Positions 39,850-48,669 of a DNA stretch of 64,000 nucleotides are shown one piece after another. The notes under the pieces were generated by a model. It was not told the origin of the DNA and ran no database searches. It saw only the letters and a program-made list of their open reading frames with translations. Made by a program: the position numbers and the translations under genes. Source of the DNA: Azospirillum melinis (lineage in GTDB: Bacteria; Pseudomonadota; Alphaproteobacteria; Azospirillales; Azospirillaceae). The DNA lies in NCBI RefSeq assembly GCF_013340935.1, contig NZ_WHOS01000020.1, positions 1-64,000 of the forward strand. Reading direction: 5' to 3'. The number at the start of each line of letters is the position of its first letter. Position 1 is the first letter of the stretch.

Positions 39850-40395
39850 TCAACCGGCGGGCGGAGACAGCTCCAGAACCATGACGATGCTGTCGAACTG
39901 GACGCCCGGCGCCAGGATCACCGACCGCTTACCGACCGGGCGGAAGCCGGCCGAGCCATAGAAGCCCTCGGCGACGAGGCTCGACAGGCACTCCAGCCGG
40001 CGGACGCCGGCGACCCTGGCCTCGTCGATGCAGCGGGCGAGCAGGGCGGTGCCGACCCCCCGGCGCAAGGCAGCGGGGTGGGTGGCGAAGTGGCGGATAT
40101 GCCCGACGGTCGGATCGACCGGCTGGCAGGGTGCCCCCGGCGGCTCGCGGGTCCAGCCGCCGCAGCCGATCACGGCACCATCGTCCCCCACCGCCAGATG
40201 ATAGGTGCCCGTCCGCAGCAGCAGCGGGTTGGCCCGGATCATCGCCGGCAGGGCACGCTCCAGCACCTCCGCCGGATAGCCGGCGGCCATCAGCGGCGGA
40301 TAGGAGGCCCTGAGCAGCCCACCGACCGCTTCGGCATCCTCCGGCTGCGCCGGGCGGACGATGAAGCCGGAATTGCTCAAGGCTCGAACTCCCAC
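39850..40395 (-). CDS. GNAT-family N-acetyltransferase
   Basis: The 181-residue protein has a GNAT fold: IVRPAQPEDAEAV at the start, the central strand IRHFATHPAALRRGVGTALLARC (acetyl-CoA pyrophosphate loop R/Q-x-x-G-x-G/A, here RRGVGT) and FYGSAGFRPVGK near the end. The acceptor is unknown. Translation likely starts at the GTG 40395, with AAGGA at a 6-base distance, overlapping the upstream GST gene by 19 bases; a TTG at 40380 is an alternative. The pair is co-transcribed. Confidence 0.88.
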   Translation of the reverse strand: MGVRALSNSGFIVRPAQPEDAEAVGGLLRASYPPLMAAGYPAEVLERALPAMIRANPLLLRTGTYHLAVGDDGAVIGCGGWTREPPGAPCQPVDPTVGHIRHFATHPAALRRGVGTALLARCIDEARVAGVRRLECLSSLVAEGFYGSAGFRPVGKRSVILAPGVQFDSIVMVLELSPPAG

Positions 40396-41027
40396 GGCTC
40401 ATCCTTGGCCGCCGCGATCCAGTCCCGCATCGCCGGCAGAGCCAGCACGGCGTCCATATAGGCGCGCGACACCGGCGACACCGCGACGCCATAGGTCTCC
40501 AGCCGCGTCACCACCGGGGCGAACATGGCGTCGGCGATGGTGAAGGCGCCGAACAGGAAGGGTCCGCCGGCCGGGCCGCCGAAGCGGGTGCGGGCATCTT
40601 CCCACAGCGCCTCGATCCGGGCGATGTCGGCGGCGGTCGCCTCGGTCATACCCTGGCCCTTGCGGTCGCGCTTGAGGTCCATCGGCATGGTGGTGCGCAG
40701 CGAGACGAAGCCGGAATGCATCTCCGCCGACACCGAGCGCGCCACCGCCCGCGCCGCCCGGTCCGCCGGCCACAGCCCGGCCTGCGGCGCCAGTTCCGCC
40801 ACATACTCGCAGATCGCCAGCGAGTCCCAGACGGTCAGCCCGTCATGGATCAGGGCGGGCACGCGGCCGGACGGCGACTGTTCGGCGATGCGCGCGGCGG
40901 TGTCCGGCTGGCGCAGGACAATCGCCGTCTCGGCAAAGGCGACCCCGGCCTGCCTGAGAGCCAGCCAGGGGCGCAGCGACCAGGACGAATAGGCCTTGTT
41001 CCCAATCACCAGGATCGGATCGGACAT
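40377..41027 (-). CDS. Glutathione S-transferase family protein
   Basis: The 216-residue product has the thioredoxin-like GST N-terminal domain (ILVIGNKAYSSWSLRPWLALR; the active-site Ser is likely in YSSWS; GRVPALIHDGLTVWDSLAICEYV holds the cis-Pro and glutathione gamma-Glu site) and the all-helical C-terminal domain with FGAFTIADAMFAPV. This is close to the YfcF/zeta-like GSTs found in proteobacteria. Substrate unknown. The ATG at 41027 is chosen by alignment. The GNAT gene overlaps its 3' end. Confidence 0.9.
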   Translation of the reverse strand: MSDPILVIGNKAYSSWSLRPWLALRQAGVAFAETAIVLRQPDTAARIAEQSPSGRVPALIHDGLTVWDSLAICEYVAELAPQAGLWPADRAARAVARSVSAEMHSGFVSLRTTMPMDLKRDRKGQGMTEATAADIARIEALWEDARTRFGGPAGGPFLFGAFTIADAMFAPVVTRLETYGVAVSPVSRAYMDAVLALPAMRDWIAAAKDEPWEFEP

Positions 41028-41111
41028 CGGACGGCACCTTTCGCGCGCGGGGGATATGGTGGGAACAGTCAAAGCGACGGATTGCGCCTTCGCGCAACCG
41101 TCATCCCCTTC

Positions 41112-42269
41112 TTACGCCGGCATGAGGTCGTGGGGAACCCGCGGCGCGTGCGCGACACGGTTGCGGCCGTCGCGCTTGGCGTCGTAGAGCGCCATATCCG
41201 CGGCATGGACGAGGTCGGCCCAGTTCTCCCCCAGCCGGACGACCTGGGCGACGCCGATGCTGGTCGTCACCCCCAGCGCGCTTCCCTGGTGCTGGAACGG
41301 GATCGCCTGGATCGCCTCGCGGATGCGCTCGGCGACCGGCAGCGCGTCGGATGCGCGCAATTCCGGCAGGAACAGCAGGAACTCCTCCCCGCCCATCCGC
41401 GCCAGTACATCGTCGGGGCGCTTCAGGTTGCGCAGCGTCGCCGCCACAGCGACCAGCACGGTGTCGCCGGCGGCATGGCCGAACCGGTCGTTGATCCGCT
41501 TGAAATGGTCGAGGTCGATGCAGAAGACGGTGTCGCCGGGACGCAGGTGGCCTGGCAGCATCCGTTCCAGCCAGCGCCGGTTGCCGATGCCGGTCAGGCT
41601 GTCCAGCTCCGCCATCAGGCTCAGCTTGCGTTCCGCCCGGTCGGTCGCGACGCTGTAGATCAGGATCGAGACGGCGAAATTGCCCAGGATCTGGATGAAG
41701 AACTCCCAGGCCAGCCAGGGCACGAAATCCGCGACGAAGAGAATGGCCGCAGCCCCCAGCAGGAACGACGCCCCGCTGAGCGCCAGCACCGCCGCCAGCG
41801 GCCGGCAGGACGGCAATTGCTCGACCCGCCGGAGCCGCGTCACGATCCGCGCCGCCAGCATCAGGCAAAGCGCCGCATTCAGATGGAAGAATGTGGCGCG
41901 GAGCTGGTTGTCCAGGTGGAAGCCGGTCGCCCAGGCGACGATCCAGACCGAAACCGGATAGACCGCCAGCAGGCGCCACCCCTGCGGCAGGCGCCCGGAC
42001 CGCAGGCGTTCGATCCCCAGCGCCAGCAGCCCATGCCCGACCAGACCGAACGTCAGGCTGCCCAGGGTCCAGACCGGCTTCGGCAGCATGGCATGCTCGC
42101 CGAAGCCGGCCAGGACGCCACCGAGCCCCACCAGCGAAAATGCCGCCGCCAGCGTGCCGAATCCCGATGCGGGGACGTCCCGCAACCGCGCGAGCAGAAA
42201 GACGGCTGCCCCCACCAGAAGTGACGACTGGTACAGAAACAGCACCGTGGCGATGTCGAGCACAATCAT
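41112..42269 (-). CDS. Membrane diguanylate cyclase (GGDEF protein)
   Basis: The 385-residue protein has an N-terminal region of about 190 residues with some six or seven membrane segments, then a GGDEF domain with signature GGEEF and an RPDD inhibitory site five residues before it. This points to active c-di-GMP synthesis with product feedback. No named sensor domain is recognised in the membrane part; it may sense a membrane-linked signal. The ATG at 42269 starts the first membrane segment; upstream open frame is Pro/Arg-rich. Single gene. Confidence 0.92.
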   Translation of the reverse strand: MIVLDIATVLFLYQSSLLVGAAVFLLARLRDVPASGFGTLAAAFSLVGLGGVLAGFGEHAMLPKPVWTLGSLTFGLVGHGLLALGIERLRSGRLPQGWRLLAVYPVSVWIVAWATGFHLDNQLRATFFHLNAALCLMLAARIVTRLRRVEQLPSCRPLAAVLALSGASFLLGAAAILFVADFVPWLAWEFFIQILGNFAVSILIYSVATDRAERKLSLMAELDSLTGIGNRRWLERMLPGHLRPGDTVFCIDLDHFKRINDRFGHAAGDTVLVAVAATLRNLKRPDDVLARMGGEEFLLFLPELRASDALPVAERIREAIQAIPFQHQGSALGVTTSIGVAQVVRLGENWADLVHAADMALYDAKRDGRNRVAHAPRVPHDLMPA

Positions 42270-42506
42270 AGACGGCAACGCCGGTTGATTATCACGGGCT
42301 CTTATACCGTGAACGTCGCTGTTGGTGAACCGGGTCGAGGAACCGGGCGCCCAACGCCCCCGCAGATCGAATGAAATATCCATTCGGAAAGGTTTTCACT
42401 CCGTTCCACGCCACCCCTTTCCAGCCGGGGCCGGCCGCGCCATCCTTGGGGGATGGGCATCCGCATCGGATGCGTGACGTGATCTCGTGAAAAAGGATTA
42501 TCCGTC

Positions 42507-43886
42507 TTGCTCGCCACCCTGCTTGCCGTCGACGGTCCCGACACCGTCGCCCTCACCCCCGTGACCAAGGCCGGGCTGGCCGATTGGCTGGCGGCGCAGT
42601 CGCCGGCCATCGCCTCCTGGGTCAAGGCCGTGGGCTTCACCGGCGAGGCCGGATCGACCGTCTTCCTGCCCGGGCCGGACGGCGCCGTCGCCCGCGTGCT
42701 GGCCGGCGTGTCGGCGGTCGACGATCTGTGGGCCTTCGCCGGCCTGCCCGCCTCGCTGCCGGCCGGCTCCTACCGGATCGACGCGGCGCTGGATGCGCGG
42801 GCAGCGACGCGGGCGGCGCTGGGCTGGGCGCTCGGCAGCTATCGCTTCAGCCGTTACAGGAAGCCGCCCGAGAAGGGCTTCGCCACCCTGGTCTGGCCGG
42901 CGGAGGCCGACCGCGGCGAGGTGGAGCGGGCGGCGACCGCCACCTGGCTGGTGCGCGATCTGGTGAACACCCCGGCCTGCGACATGGGTCCGGCCGAGCT
43001 GGCCCAGGCGGCGCAGGATCTGGCCGCCGAGTTCGACGCCGCGGTCGAGGTGATCGTCGGCCAGGACCTGCTCGACCGCGACTATCCGGCCATCCATGCC
43101 GTCGGCCGCGCCAGCCCGCGGGCGCCGCGGCTGGTCGACCTGCGCTGGGGCAACCCGGAACACCCGAAGGTGACCATCGTCGGCAAGGGCGTCTGCTTCG
43201 ACACCGGCGGTCTGGACCTGAAGCCGTCGTCCGCCATGCTGATCATGAAGAAGGACATGGGCGGCGCTGCGCATGCGCTGGCGCTCGGCCGGATGATCAT
43301 GATGGCCGGGCTGCCGGTGCGGCTGCGCGTGCTGGTGCCGGCGGTGGAGAATGTCGTCGCCGGCGACAGCTTCAAGCCGCAGGACGTGCTGAGGACCCGC
43401 AAGGGCCTGACCATCGAGGTCGGCAACACCGACGCCGAAGGCCGCCTGATCCTGTGCGATGCGCTGGCCGAGGCGGATTCGGAGAAGCCGGAGCTGCTGA
43501 TCGACTTCGCCACCCTGACCGGTGCGGCCCGCGTGGCGCTCGGCCCCGACCTGCCGGCGCTGATGTCCAACAATGACGCGCTGGCCAACGACCTGACGGA
43601 GGCCGGGACCGCGGAGGACGACCCGATGTGGCGGCTGCCGCTGTGGGCGCCCTACCGCAAGGGGCTGGACAGCAAGGTGGCCGACATCAACAACGTCACC
43701 ACCAACGGCTTCGCCGGCGCCATCACCGCCGGGCTGTTCCTTCAGGAATTCGTGTCGAAGGAGACGCCCTGGGCGCATCTCGACACCTATGCCTGGAACG
43801 GGTCTGCCCGTCCCGGCCGTCCGGAGGGTGGTGAGGCGCTGGGCCTGCGCGCCGCCTATGCGGTGATCGTCAAGCGGTTCGGCTGA
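42507..43886 (+). CDS. Leucyl aminopeptidase family (M17) protein
   Basis: This 459-residue protein belongs to the M17 di-zinc aminopeptidases. The catalytic domain has VGKGVCFDTGGLDLKPSS (metal ligands), LIMKKDMGGAAHAL (Lys and metal-binding Asp) and the family signature NTDAEGRLIL. The N-terminal domain is divergent, as in PepB/YpdE-type enzymes. The start is a TTG at 42507 with AAGGA nine bases upstream; no ATG upstream gives a better fit. Cytosolic peptide turnover is the expected role. It is a single gene. Confidence 0.93.
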   Translation: MLATLLAVDGPDTVALTPVTKAGLADWLAAQSPAIASWVKAVGFTGEAGSTVFLPGPDGAVARVLAGVSAVDDLWAFAGLPASLPAGSYRIDAALDARAATRAALGWALGSYRFSRYRKPPEKGFATLVWPAEADRGEVERAATATWLVRDLVNTPACDMGPAELAQAAQDLAAEFDAAVEVIVGQDLLDRDYPAIHAVGRASPRAPRLVDLRWGNPEHPKVTIVGKGVCFDTGGLDLKPSSAMLIMKKDMGGAAHALALGRMIMMAGLPVRLRVLVPAVENVVAGDSFKPQDVLRTRKGLTIEVGNTDAEGRLILCDALAEADSEKPELLIDFATLTGAARVALGPDLPALMSNNDALANDLTEAGTAEDDPMWRLPLWAPYRKGLDSKVADINNVTTNGFAGAITAGLFLQEFVSKETPWAHLDTYAWNGSARPGRPEGGEALGLRAAYAVIVKRFG

Positions 43887-43966
43887 CCGCCCACGGCGGT
43901 GGAGACTGGGGGAAAGGACGGGAGGCGGCTGACTTGTCCCCGCCCCTTTCCCCCTCGGGGGATGGA

Positions 43967-44836
43967 ATGGGATCGCACCACAACGCGGGAAGCGCCGGCG
44001 GACAGGACGACTGGGTGGCGGTGCGCCGCGATGCGGAGACCGGCATCGAGACCATCCGCGCCCATTTCCGCGGCCATGCCTATGACCTGCACGACCATGA
44101 CGAGCTGCTGGTCGGCGTTACCGAGCAGGGGGTGCAGGCCTTCCGCTGCCGGCGGCGGCTGCACACCAGCGTTCCCGGCCGCGTTATCCTGATCGAACCG
44201 GGCGAGGCCCATGACGGCCACAGCCCGGGGGAGGATGGCTTCACCTACGCCATGCTGTATCTGCCGGTGCCGCTGCTGACCGCCCGCAGCGAGGCGCTGC
44301 GCAGCCTGACGCCACGCGGAACCGGCCTGCCGCTGGGCTTCCGCGACACGCTGGCCGACGACCCCGGCCTTGCGGCGACCATCCGCTCCGCCTTCCTGGC
44401 CCTGCACCAGCGCGAGGGGCGGCTGGCCCGCGACCTGTCGCTGGACCGGCTGGCGGCGAGGCTGGCCGGCCATGTGGCACCGCCGGAGGAGCGCCGGCCG
44501 CTGCGTCCCGACCGCGCCGCCGCCCAGGCGCGCGACCTGCTGCATGCCCGGATGACCGAGGATGTCGGGCTCGACGAGCTGTCCGCCGCGGCCGGCGTCG
44601 ATCGGTTCCGGCTGAACCGCGCCTTCCGCGCCGCCTTCGGCTTGTCGCCGCACGCCTATCTGGTCCGGCTGCGCCTGCGCGCTGCCCGGCGCCGGCTGGC
44701 CGAGGGCGAGGCGCCGGCCCTGGTGGCGGCGGAGGTCGGGTTCGCCGACCAGAGCCATCTCGGCCGCTGGTTCCGCCGCGCCTATGGCCTGACGCCGGCC
44801 GCCTACCGCGATTTGTGCACGAACGTTCCAGACTGA
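43967..44836 (+). CDS. AraC-family transcriptional regulator
   Basis: The 289-residue protein has an N-terminal cupin-like AraC-binding domain (HAYDLHDHDELLVGV; GRVILIEPGEAHDGHSP) and a C-terminal double helix-turn-helix (DVGLDELSAAAGVDRFRLNRAFRAAFG and LVAAEVGFADQSHLGRWFRRAYGLTPAAYRD). The ATG at 43967, preceded by GGGGATGG, is preferred to a TTG 11 codons earlier. It is followed after 44 bases by a DUF2000 gene. AraC-DUF2000 pairs recur in proteobacteria, so the regulator probably acts on its neighbour and itself; no inducer can be named. Confidence 0.92.
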   Translation: MGSHHNAGSAGGQDDWVAVRRDAETGIETIRAHFRGHAYDLHDHDELLVGVTEQGVQAFRCRRRLHTSVPGRVILIEPGEAHDGHSPGEDGFTYAMLYLPVPLLTARSEALRSLTPRGTGLPLGFRDTLADDPGLAATIRSAFLALHQREGRLARDLSLDRLAARLAGHVAPPEERRPLRPDRAAAQARDLLHARMTEDVGLDELSAAAGVDRFRLNRAFRAAFGLSPHAYLVRLRLRAARRRLAEGEAPALVAAEVGFADQSHLGRWFRRAYGLTPAAYRDLCTNVPD

Positions 44837-44880
44837 GGCGCCGTCGTCGGGCATCTGAAGGGGCAAAGGAGATGATTGCC

Positions 44881-45381
44881 ATGCCCGACAGCACGATGTC
44901 CGACAGCCCGATGCCCGATAGCCTGACGCCCCACAGCCCGATGCCCGAAACCGATCCCGCGGACGCGCCCGTCCGCTTCGACACCAAGGTCGCGCTGGTC
45001 GTCCGCGCCGATCTGGCGGTCTGGCAGAAGCTGAACGTCGCCGCCTTCCTCGCCACCGGGATCGCCGCCGCGGCGCCGGATGCTCTGGGCGAGGCGTATG
45101 TCGACGGCGCCGGCCGCCGCTATGGCCGCATGCTGGGCCAGCCGATGCTGATCTTCGCCGCCGACCGCGACCGGCTGCGCGCCGTCCGCGATGCGGCGCT
45201 GGAGCGGGGGCTGACGCTGGTGCCCTATGTCGCCGCCATGTTCGCCACCGGCCACGACGCCGCCAACCGCGCCGCCTTCCGGGCCGAGGATCCGGATGCC
45301 CCCGATCTGGTCGGGCTGGCCCTGCGCGGGCCGAAGAAGGCGATGGACAAGACGGTGAAGGGCCTCGCCCTGCACGGATGA
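44881..45381 (+). CDS. DUF2000-family protein
   Basis: The 166-residue product contains a DUF2000 domain (from RFDTKVALVVRADLAVWQKLNVAAFLATGIAAA to VGLALRGPKKAMDKTVKGLALHG), a small alpha/beta fold of unknown function. About 25 N-terminal residues are low-complexity repeats of MPDS/SPMP type, coded by degenerate tandem copies of CCGACAGCCCGATG. The ATG at 44881 has AGGAG at nine bases; the ATG at 44872 abuts that site and is less likely. It is paired with the AraC gene. Confidence 0.85.
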   Translation: MPDSTMSDSPMPDSLTPHSPMPETDPADAPVRFDTKVALVVRADLAVWQKLNVAAFLATGIAAAAPDALGEAYVDGAGRRYGRMLGQPMLIFAADRDRLRAVRDAALERGLTLVPYVAAMFATGHDAANRAAFRAEDPDAPDLVGLALRGPKKAMDKTVKGLALHG

Positions 45382-45409
45382 GACAACACGGGTAGCGTCA
45401 ACCCGCCTG

Positions 45410-46606
45410 TCACAGCTCCTGCGGGACGGTGATCGTCACGCTGGTGCCGCCACCCGGCACGCTGTCGATGGCGAGCCGGCCGCCGAGCGGGCCGGTCACC
45501 GTGTTGAACACCACCGCCAGCCCCAGACCCTTGTGGCCGCGGTTGCGGGCGGTGGTGAAGAAGGCGTCGGTCAGAGTCGGCAGGTTGTTGGCCGGAATGC
45601 CGGCGCCGCGGTCGCGGACGATCAGGTTCCAGGCCGGGACCGCATCCAGCGTCGCCGGCTCAACCGCCACCTCGGCCTCGCCCGGACCGCCGCCATAGCC
45701 ATGGGCGGCGGCGTTGGCGAACAGGTGGTGCAGCACCCGTTCCAGATGCGGGGCATAGCCGATCCAGGGGCAGGCGGCGCCGGGCACGATCCGCACGACC
45801 AGCGGCAGGTCGGGATGCTGGACCGCGAACAGGCTCGCCGCGTCCTCCGTCAGGCGGCGCAGGTCCAGCGCCTCCAGCGGTTCGGCGGTCTGGCAGGCGG
45901 CGATGGCGGAAAAGGCCTCCACCAGCTCCACCGCGCGGGCGAGGTTGGCGTCGAGCAGGGCCGCCGGTTCCCGCAATTCCTCGGTCGACAGCGGGCCGTT
46001 GCCGGAGCGGGCCAGATCCTGCAAATGGCTGGCCGCGGTGACGCAGACGCCGAGCGGCGTGTTCAGTTCATGCGCCAGCCCGGTCACCGCCTGGGTGATG
46101 GCGCGCTGGCGGGCCAGCGCCGATTCGGCGATGCGGGCGCGCCGCTCCAGATCCTCGCGCACCACCCGCTCCGACACCTCGCGGATCATGCGGCTGAGTT
46201 CGCGCAGCAGCTTCGCCAGCAAATCGGGCGAGGGGGAGATCAGCGACAGGAACAGGTCGCGCTCCAGTTCGAACACCGTGACCGGCGTGGCGGCGACGAC
46301 CGAGGCGGAGCGCGAGCCGCCGTCGATCAGCGCCATCTCGCCGAAACAGTCGCCGGCACGGCGGAATCCGACCTCCACCTGAGCGCCGAAGGGATCGTCG
46401 CGCACCACGCGCACCGTGCCGTCCAGCAGGACGTAGAGCGAGCTGGCGCTGTCGCCCTCGCGCATCAGGACGGTGCCGGCCGCGGCGTCGAACACCCGCC
46501 CGCGCGAGGCCACGGCGGCGCGCTCCTCCGGCGAGAAGGCCTCGAACAGGACGATGCCGTCGAGGATTCCGCCGGGCGCGGTTGTGCCGGTGCTGGCGCT
46601 GGTCAT
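45410..46606 (-). CDS. Histidine kinase with cyclic-nucleotide-binding sensor domain
   Basis: The 398-residue protein joins a CRP-type cyclic nucleotide-binding domain (about 18-135; LFEAFSPEERAAVA, GDCFGEMALIDGGSRSASVVA) to a histidine kinase core: a linker helix, H box GLAHELNTPLG, N box HHLFANAAAHG, and G boxes RDRGAGIP and HKGLGLAVVFN. There is no membrane segment, so it is a soluble kinase apparently tuned by a cyclic nucleotide or by redox through a CNB fold. No response regulator is adjacent, making it an orphan kinase. The binding pocket lacks the usual R-x-A motif in clear form (GSRSASVVA retains Arg-Ser-Ala). Confidence 0.9.
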   Translation of the reverse strand: MTSASTGTTAPGGILDGIVLFEAFSPEERAAVASRGRVFDAAAGTVLMREGDSASSLYVLLDGTVRVVRDDPFGAQVEVGFRRAGDCFGEMALIDGGSRSASVVAATPVTVFELERDLFLSLISPSPDLLAKLLRELSRMIREVSERVVREDLERRARIAESALARQRAITQAVTGLAHELNTPLGVCVTAASHLQDLARSGNGPLSTEELREPAALLDANLARAVELVEAFSAIAACQTAEPLEALDLRRLTEDAASLFAVQHPDLPLVVRIVPGAACPWIGYAPHLERVLHHLFANAAAHGYGGGPGEAEVAVEPATLDAVPAWNLIVRDRGAGIPANNLPTLTDAFFTTARNRGHKGLGLAVVFNTVTGPLGGRLAIDSVPGGGTSVTITVPQEL

Positions 46607-46675
46607 GGTGACGGGATGCTCCGAATGGGCTTTGTCCCGACAGCATAGATCAAGCAGCCGGGAAACCGCGAGACG

Positions 46676-47197
46676 TTACCCGAGGCTTTCGCGAATCGGA
46701 AACCGGCTTTCGCGCGACAGGCGGTCCAGCAGGCCGCGCGACCCGGCCTCGCACAGGTCCAGCACCTGTTCGAACCCGTCGGGGCCGCCATAATAGGGAT
46801 CGGGCACCTCCTGCCCTTCCCCCTCATGTCCAATGTGCCCCGGCGCATCGTCCAGGAACAGGCGCAGCGCCGCGGTGGCGCCGGCCGGGGCGATGCGGCG
46901 CAGCTGGGCCAGATGGCCGCGGTCCATCGCCAGGATATGGTCGAAGCGGGTGAAGTCGGCCGCCGCCACCTTGCGGGCGCGCAAGGCCGACAGGTCGACG
47001 CCGCGGGCCAGCGCTGCGCGCACCGTGCGCGGGTCGGGCGGCTCGCCGACGTGATAGCTGTGGGTGCCGGCGGAGTCGGCGCTCACCAGGGCGCCGAGCC
47101 CGGCGCGGTCGGCCAGATGGCGGAACACCCCCTCGGCGGTGGGCGAGCGGCAGATGTTGCCGGTGCAGACGAACAGGACCTTGAGCACCCCTGGCAT
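46676..47197 (-). CDS. Low-molecular-weight protein tyrosine phosphatase
   Basis: The 173-residue enzyme has the P-loop CTGNICRS with nucleophile C11 and R17 and the general-acid region EVPDPYYGGPDGF. These phosphatases often act on bacterial tyrosine kinases in exopolysaccharide control, but none is adjacent. The ATG at 47197 has GAGGAGG as a strong ribosome binding site. It is divergent from the sirtuin gene, and 69 bases separate it from the kinase gene start. Confidence 0.94.
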   Translation of the reverse strand: MPGVLKVLFVCTGNICRSPTAEGVFRHLADRAGLGALVSADSAGTHSYHVGEPPDPRTVRAALARGVDLSALRARKVAAADFTRFDHILAMDRGHLAQLRRIAPAGATAALRLFLDDAPGHIGHEGEGQEVPDPYYGGPDGFEQVLDLCEAGSRGLLDRLSRESRFPIRESLG

Positions 47198-47296
47198 CCC
47201 TCCTCCTCGTTTCCTGCGGCTTTACTTCCGGGCGTGACGAGCGTACGCCGCAACAGTTTTCCACATGACCGGTTTCCGAACCGCTAAGGGGATCCG

Positions 47297-48037
47297 ATGC
47301 CCGCTCCCGCGCTGACCAACCGCCTGCGTCCGACCGACCGGATCGTCATCCTGACCGGGGCCGGGATTTCCAAGGAGTCGGGGCTGGACACCTTCCGCTG
47401 CGCCGACGGCATCTGGAGCCAGGTCGATCTGGAGGATGTGGCGACGCCGGAAGGGTTCGCCCGCGACCCCGATCTGGTCCACCGCTTCTACAACGACCGC
47501 CGCCGCGGCCTTGCCGACCCGGCGGTGCAGCCCAACGCGGCACACAGGGCGCTGGCGGAGCTGGAACGGCGCTGGAAGGGCAACGTCCTGCTGGTGACGC
47601 AGAACATCGACGACCTGCACGAGCGCGGCGGGTCCAAGGCACCGCTGCACATGCATGGCGAGCTGCTGAAGGCCTTCTGCCTGCACTGCCGCACGGTGGT
47701 GGAGGTGCAGGGCGACCTGTCGGTGCACGACCATTGCCTGACCTGCGGCCGCAAGGGCGGCATGCGGCCCGACGTGGTGTGGTTCGGCGAGATGCCCTAT
47801 CAGATGGAGCGCATCCAGCGGGCGTTGGAGGAATGCGACCTGTTCGTGTCGGTCGGCACCTCGGGCCATGTCTATCCCGCCGCCGGCTTCGTGGCGGAGG
47901 CGCGGTCGTCCGGCGCCTATACGGTCGAGCTGAACCTGGAACCGTCGGAGGGCGCCTCCTATTTCCACAGCTCGATCCACGGTCCGGCGACCCAGGTGGT
48001 GCCGGCCTTCGTCCAGGATTTGCTGACGCTTGTCTGA
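47297..48037 (+). CDS. NAD-dependent protein deacylase (class III sirtuin)
   Basis: The 246-residue Sir2 protein has GAGIS at 21-25, FRCADGIW, the NAD loop TQNIDDLHERGG, catalytic His120 in HMHGELL and zinc cysteines C128/C131 with a second pair CLTC. The YNDR motif (Y65, R68) is the class III signature that recognises succinyl/malonyl lysine, as in SIRT5 and CobB. So it probably removes acidic acyl groups from lysine. The stop overlaps the next gene, which starts at the TTG 48030. Confidence 0.95.
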   Translation: MPAPALTNRLRPTDRIVILTGAGISKESGLDTFRCADGIWSQVDLEDVATPEGFARDPDLVHRFYNDRRRGLADPAVQPNAAHRALAELERRWKGNVLLVTQNIDDLHERGGSKAPLHMHGELLKAFCLHCRTVVEVQGDLSVHDHCLTCGRKGGMRPDVVWFGEMPYQMERIQRALEECDLFVSVGTSGHVYPAAGFVAEARSSGAYTVELNLEPSEGASYFHSSIHGPATQVVPAFVQDLLTLV

Positions 48038-48641
48038 TGAAACAGTTGCCGGCGGTTTGGAACTCGACCGCCTGTTCGCGAAGGCGCGCGCCTGCACGCT
48101 GTGTGCGGGGGTGCTGCCCCACGGCTGCCGCCCGGTGCTGCGCGGCAGCCCCGCCGCCCGCCTGCTGATCGTCGGGCAGGCGCCGGGCGCGCGGGTGCAT
48201 GCCAGCGGCATCCCCTGGGACGACGCCTCCGGCGACCGGCTGCGCAAGTGGCTGGCGATGGACCGCCCCGCCTTCTACGACGAATCCCGAATCGCCGTGG
48301 TGCCGATGGGGCTGTGCTATCCCGGCACCATGCCCAAGGGCGGCGACTACCCGCCGCGTCCGGAATGCGCGCCGCTGTGGCACCCGCCGCTGCTCGACGC
48401 GCTGTCGGGCGTCCGGCTGACCCTGCTGATCGGACAGTACGCCCAGGCGCGTTACCTGGGCGAGCGGCGCAAGGCGACGATGACGGAAACGGTGGCGAAC
48501 TGGCGGGAATACGGGCCGGCCCACATGCCGCTGCCGCACCCGAGCTGGCGCAACACCGCCTGGCTGAACCGCAACCCGTGGTTCGAGGAGGATCTGGTAC
48601 CGGCCCTGCGCCGCCGGGTGGCGGACGCGCTGGGCGACTGA
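48030..48641 (+). CDS. Uracil-DNA glycosylase superfamily protein
   Basis: The 203-residue product has the superfamily motifs GQAPGARVHASGIPWDD (motif 1, with the water-activating region) and PLPHPSWRN near the C-terminus (motif 2, HPS). A CTLC pair near the N-terminus plus further cysteines resemble the Fe-S ligands of family 4/5 enzymes but are not a full match. It probably excises uracil or another damaged base. Start: the TTG at 48030 overlaps the sirtuin stop by eight bases; a TTG at codon 9 is an alternative. Confidence 0.82.
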   Translation: MSDETVAGGLELDRLFAKARACTLCAGVLPHGCRPVLRGSPAARLLIVGQAPGARVHASGIPWDDASGDRLRKWLAMDRPAFYDESRIAVVPMGLCYPGTMPKGGDYPPRPECAPLWHPPLLDALSGVRLTLLIGQYAQARYLGERRKATMTETVANWREYGPAHMPLPHPSWRNTAWLNRNPWFEEDLVPALRRRVADALGD

Positions 48642-48669
48642 AGGCCCTGCCCTCCTCCGCCTGCTCCCC

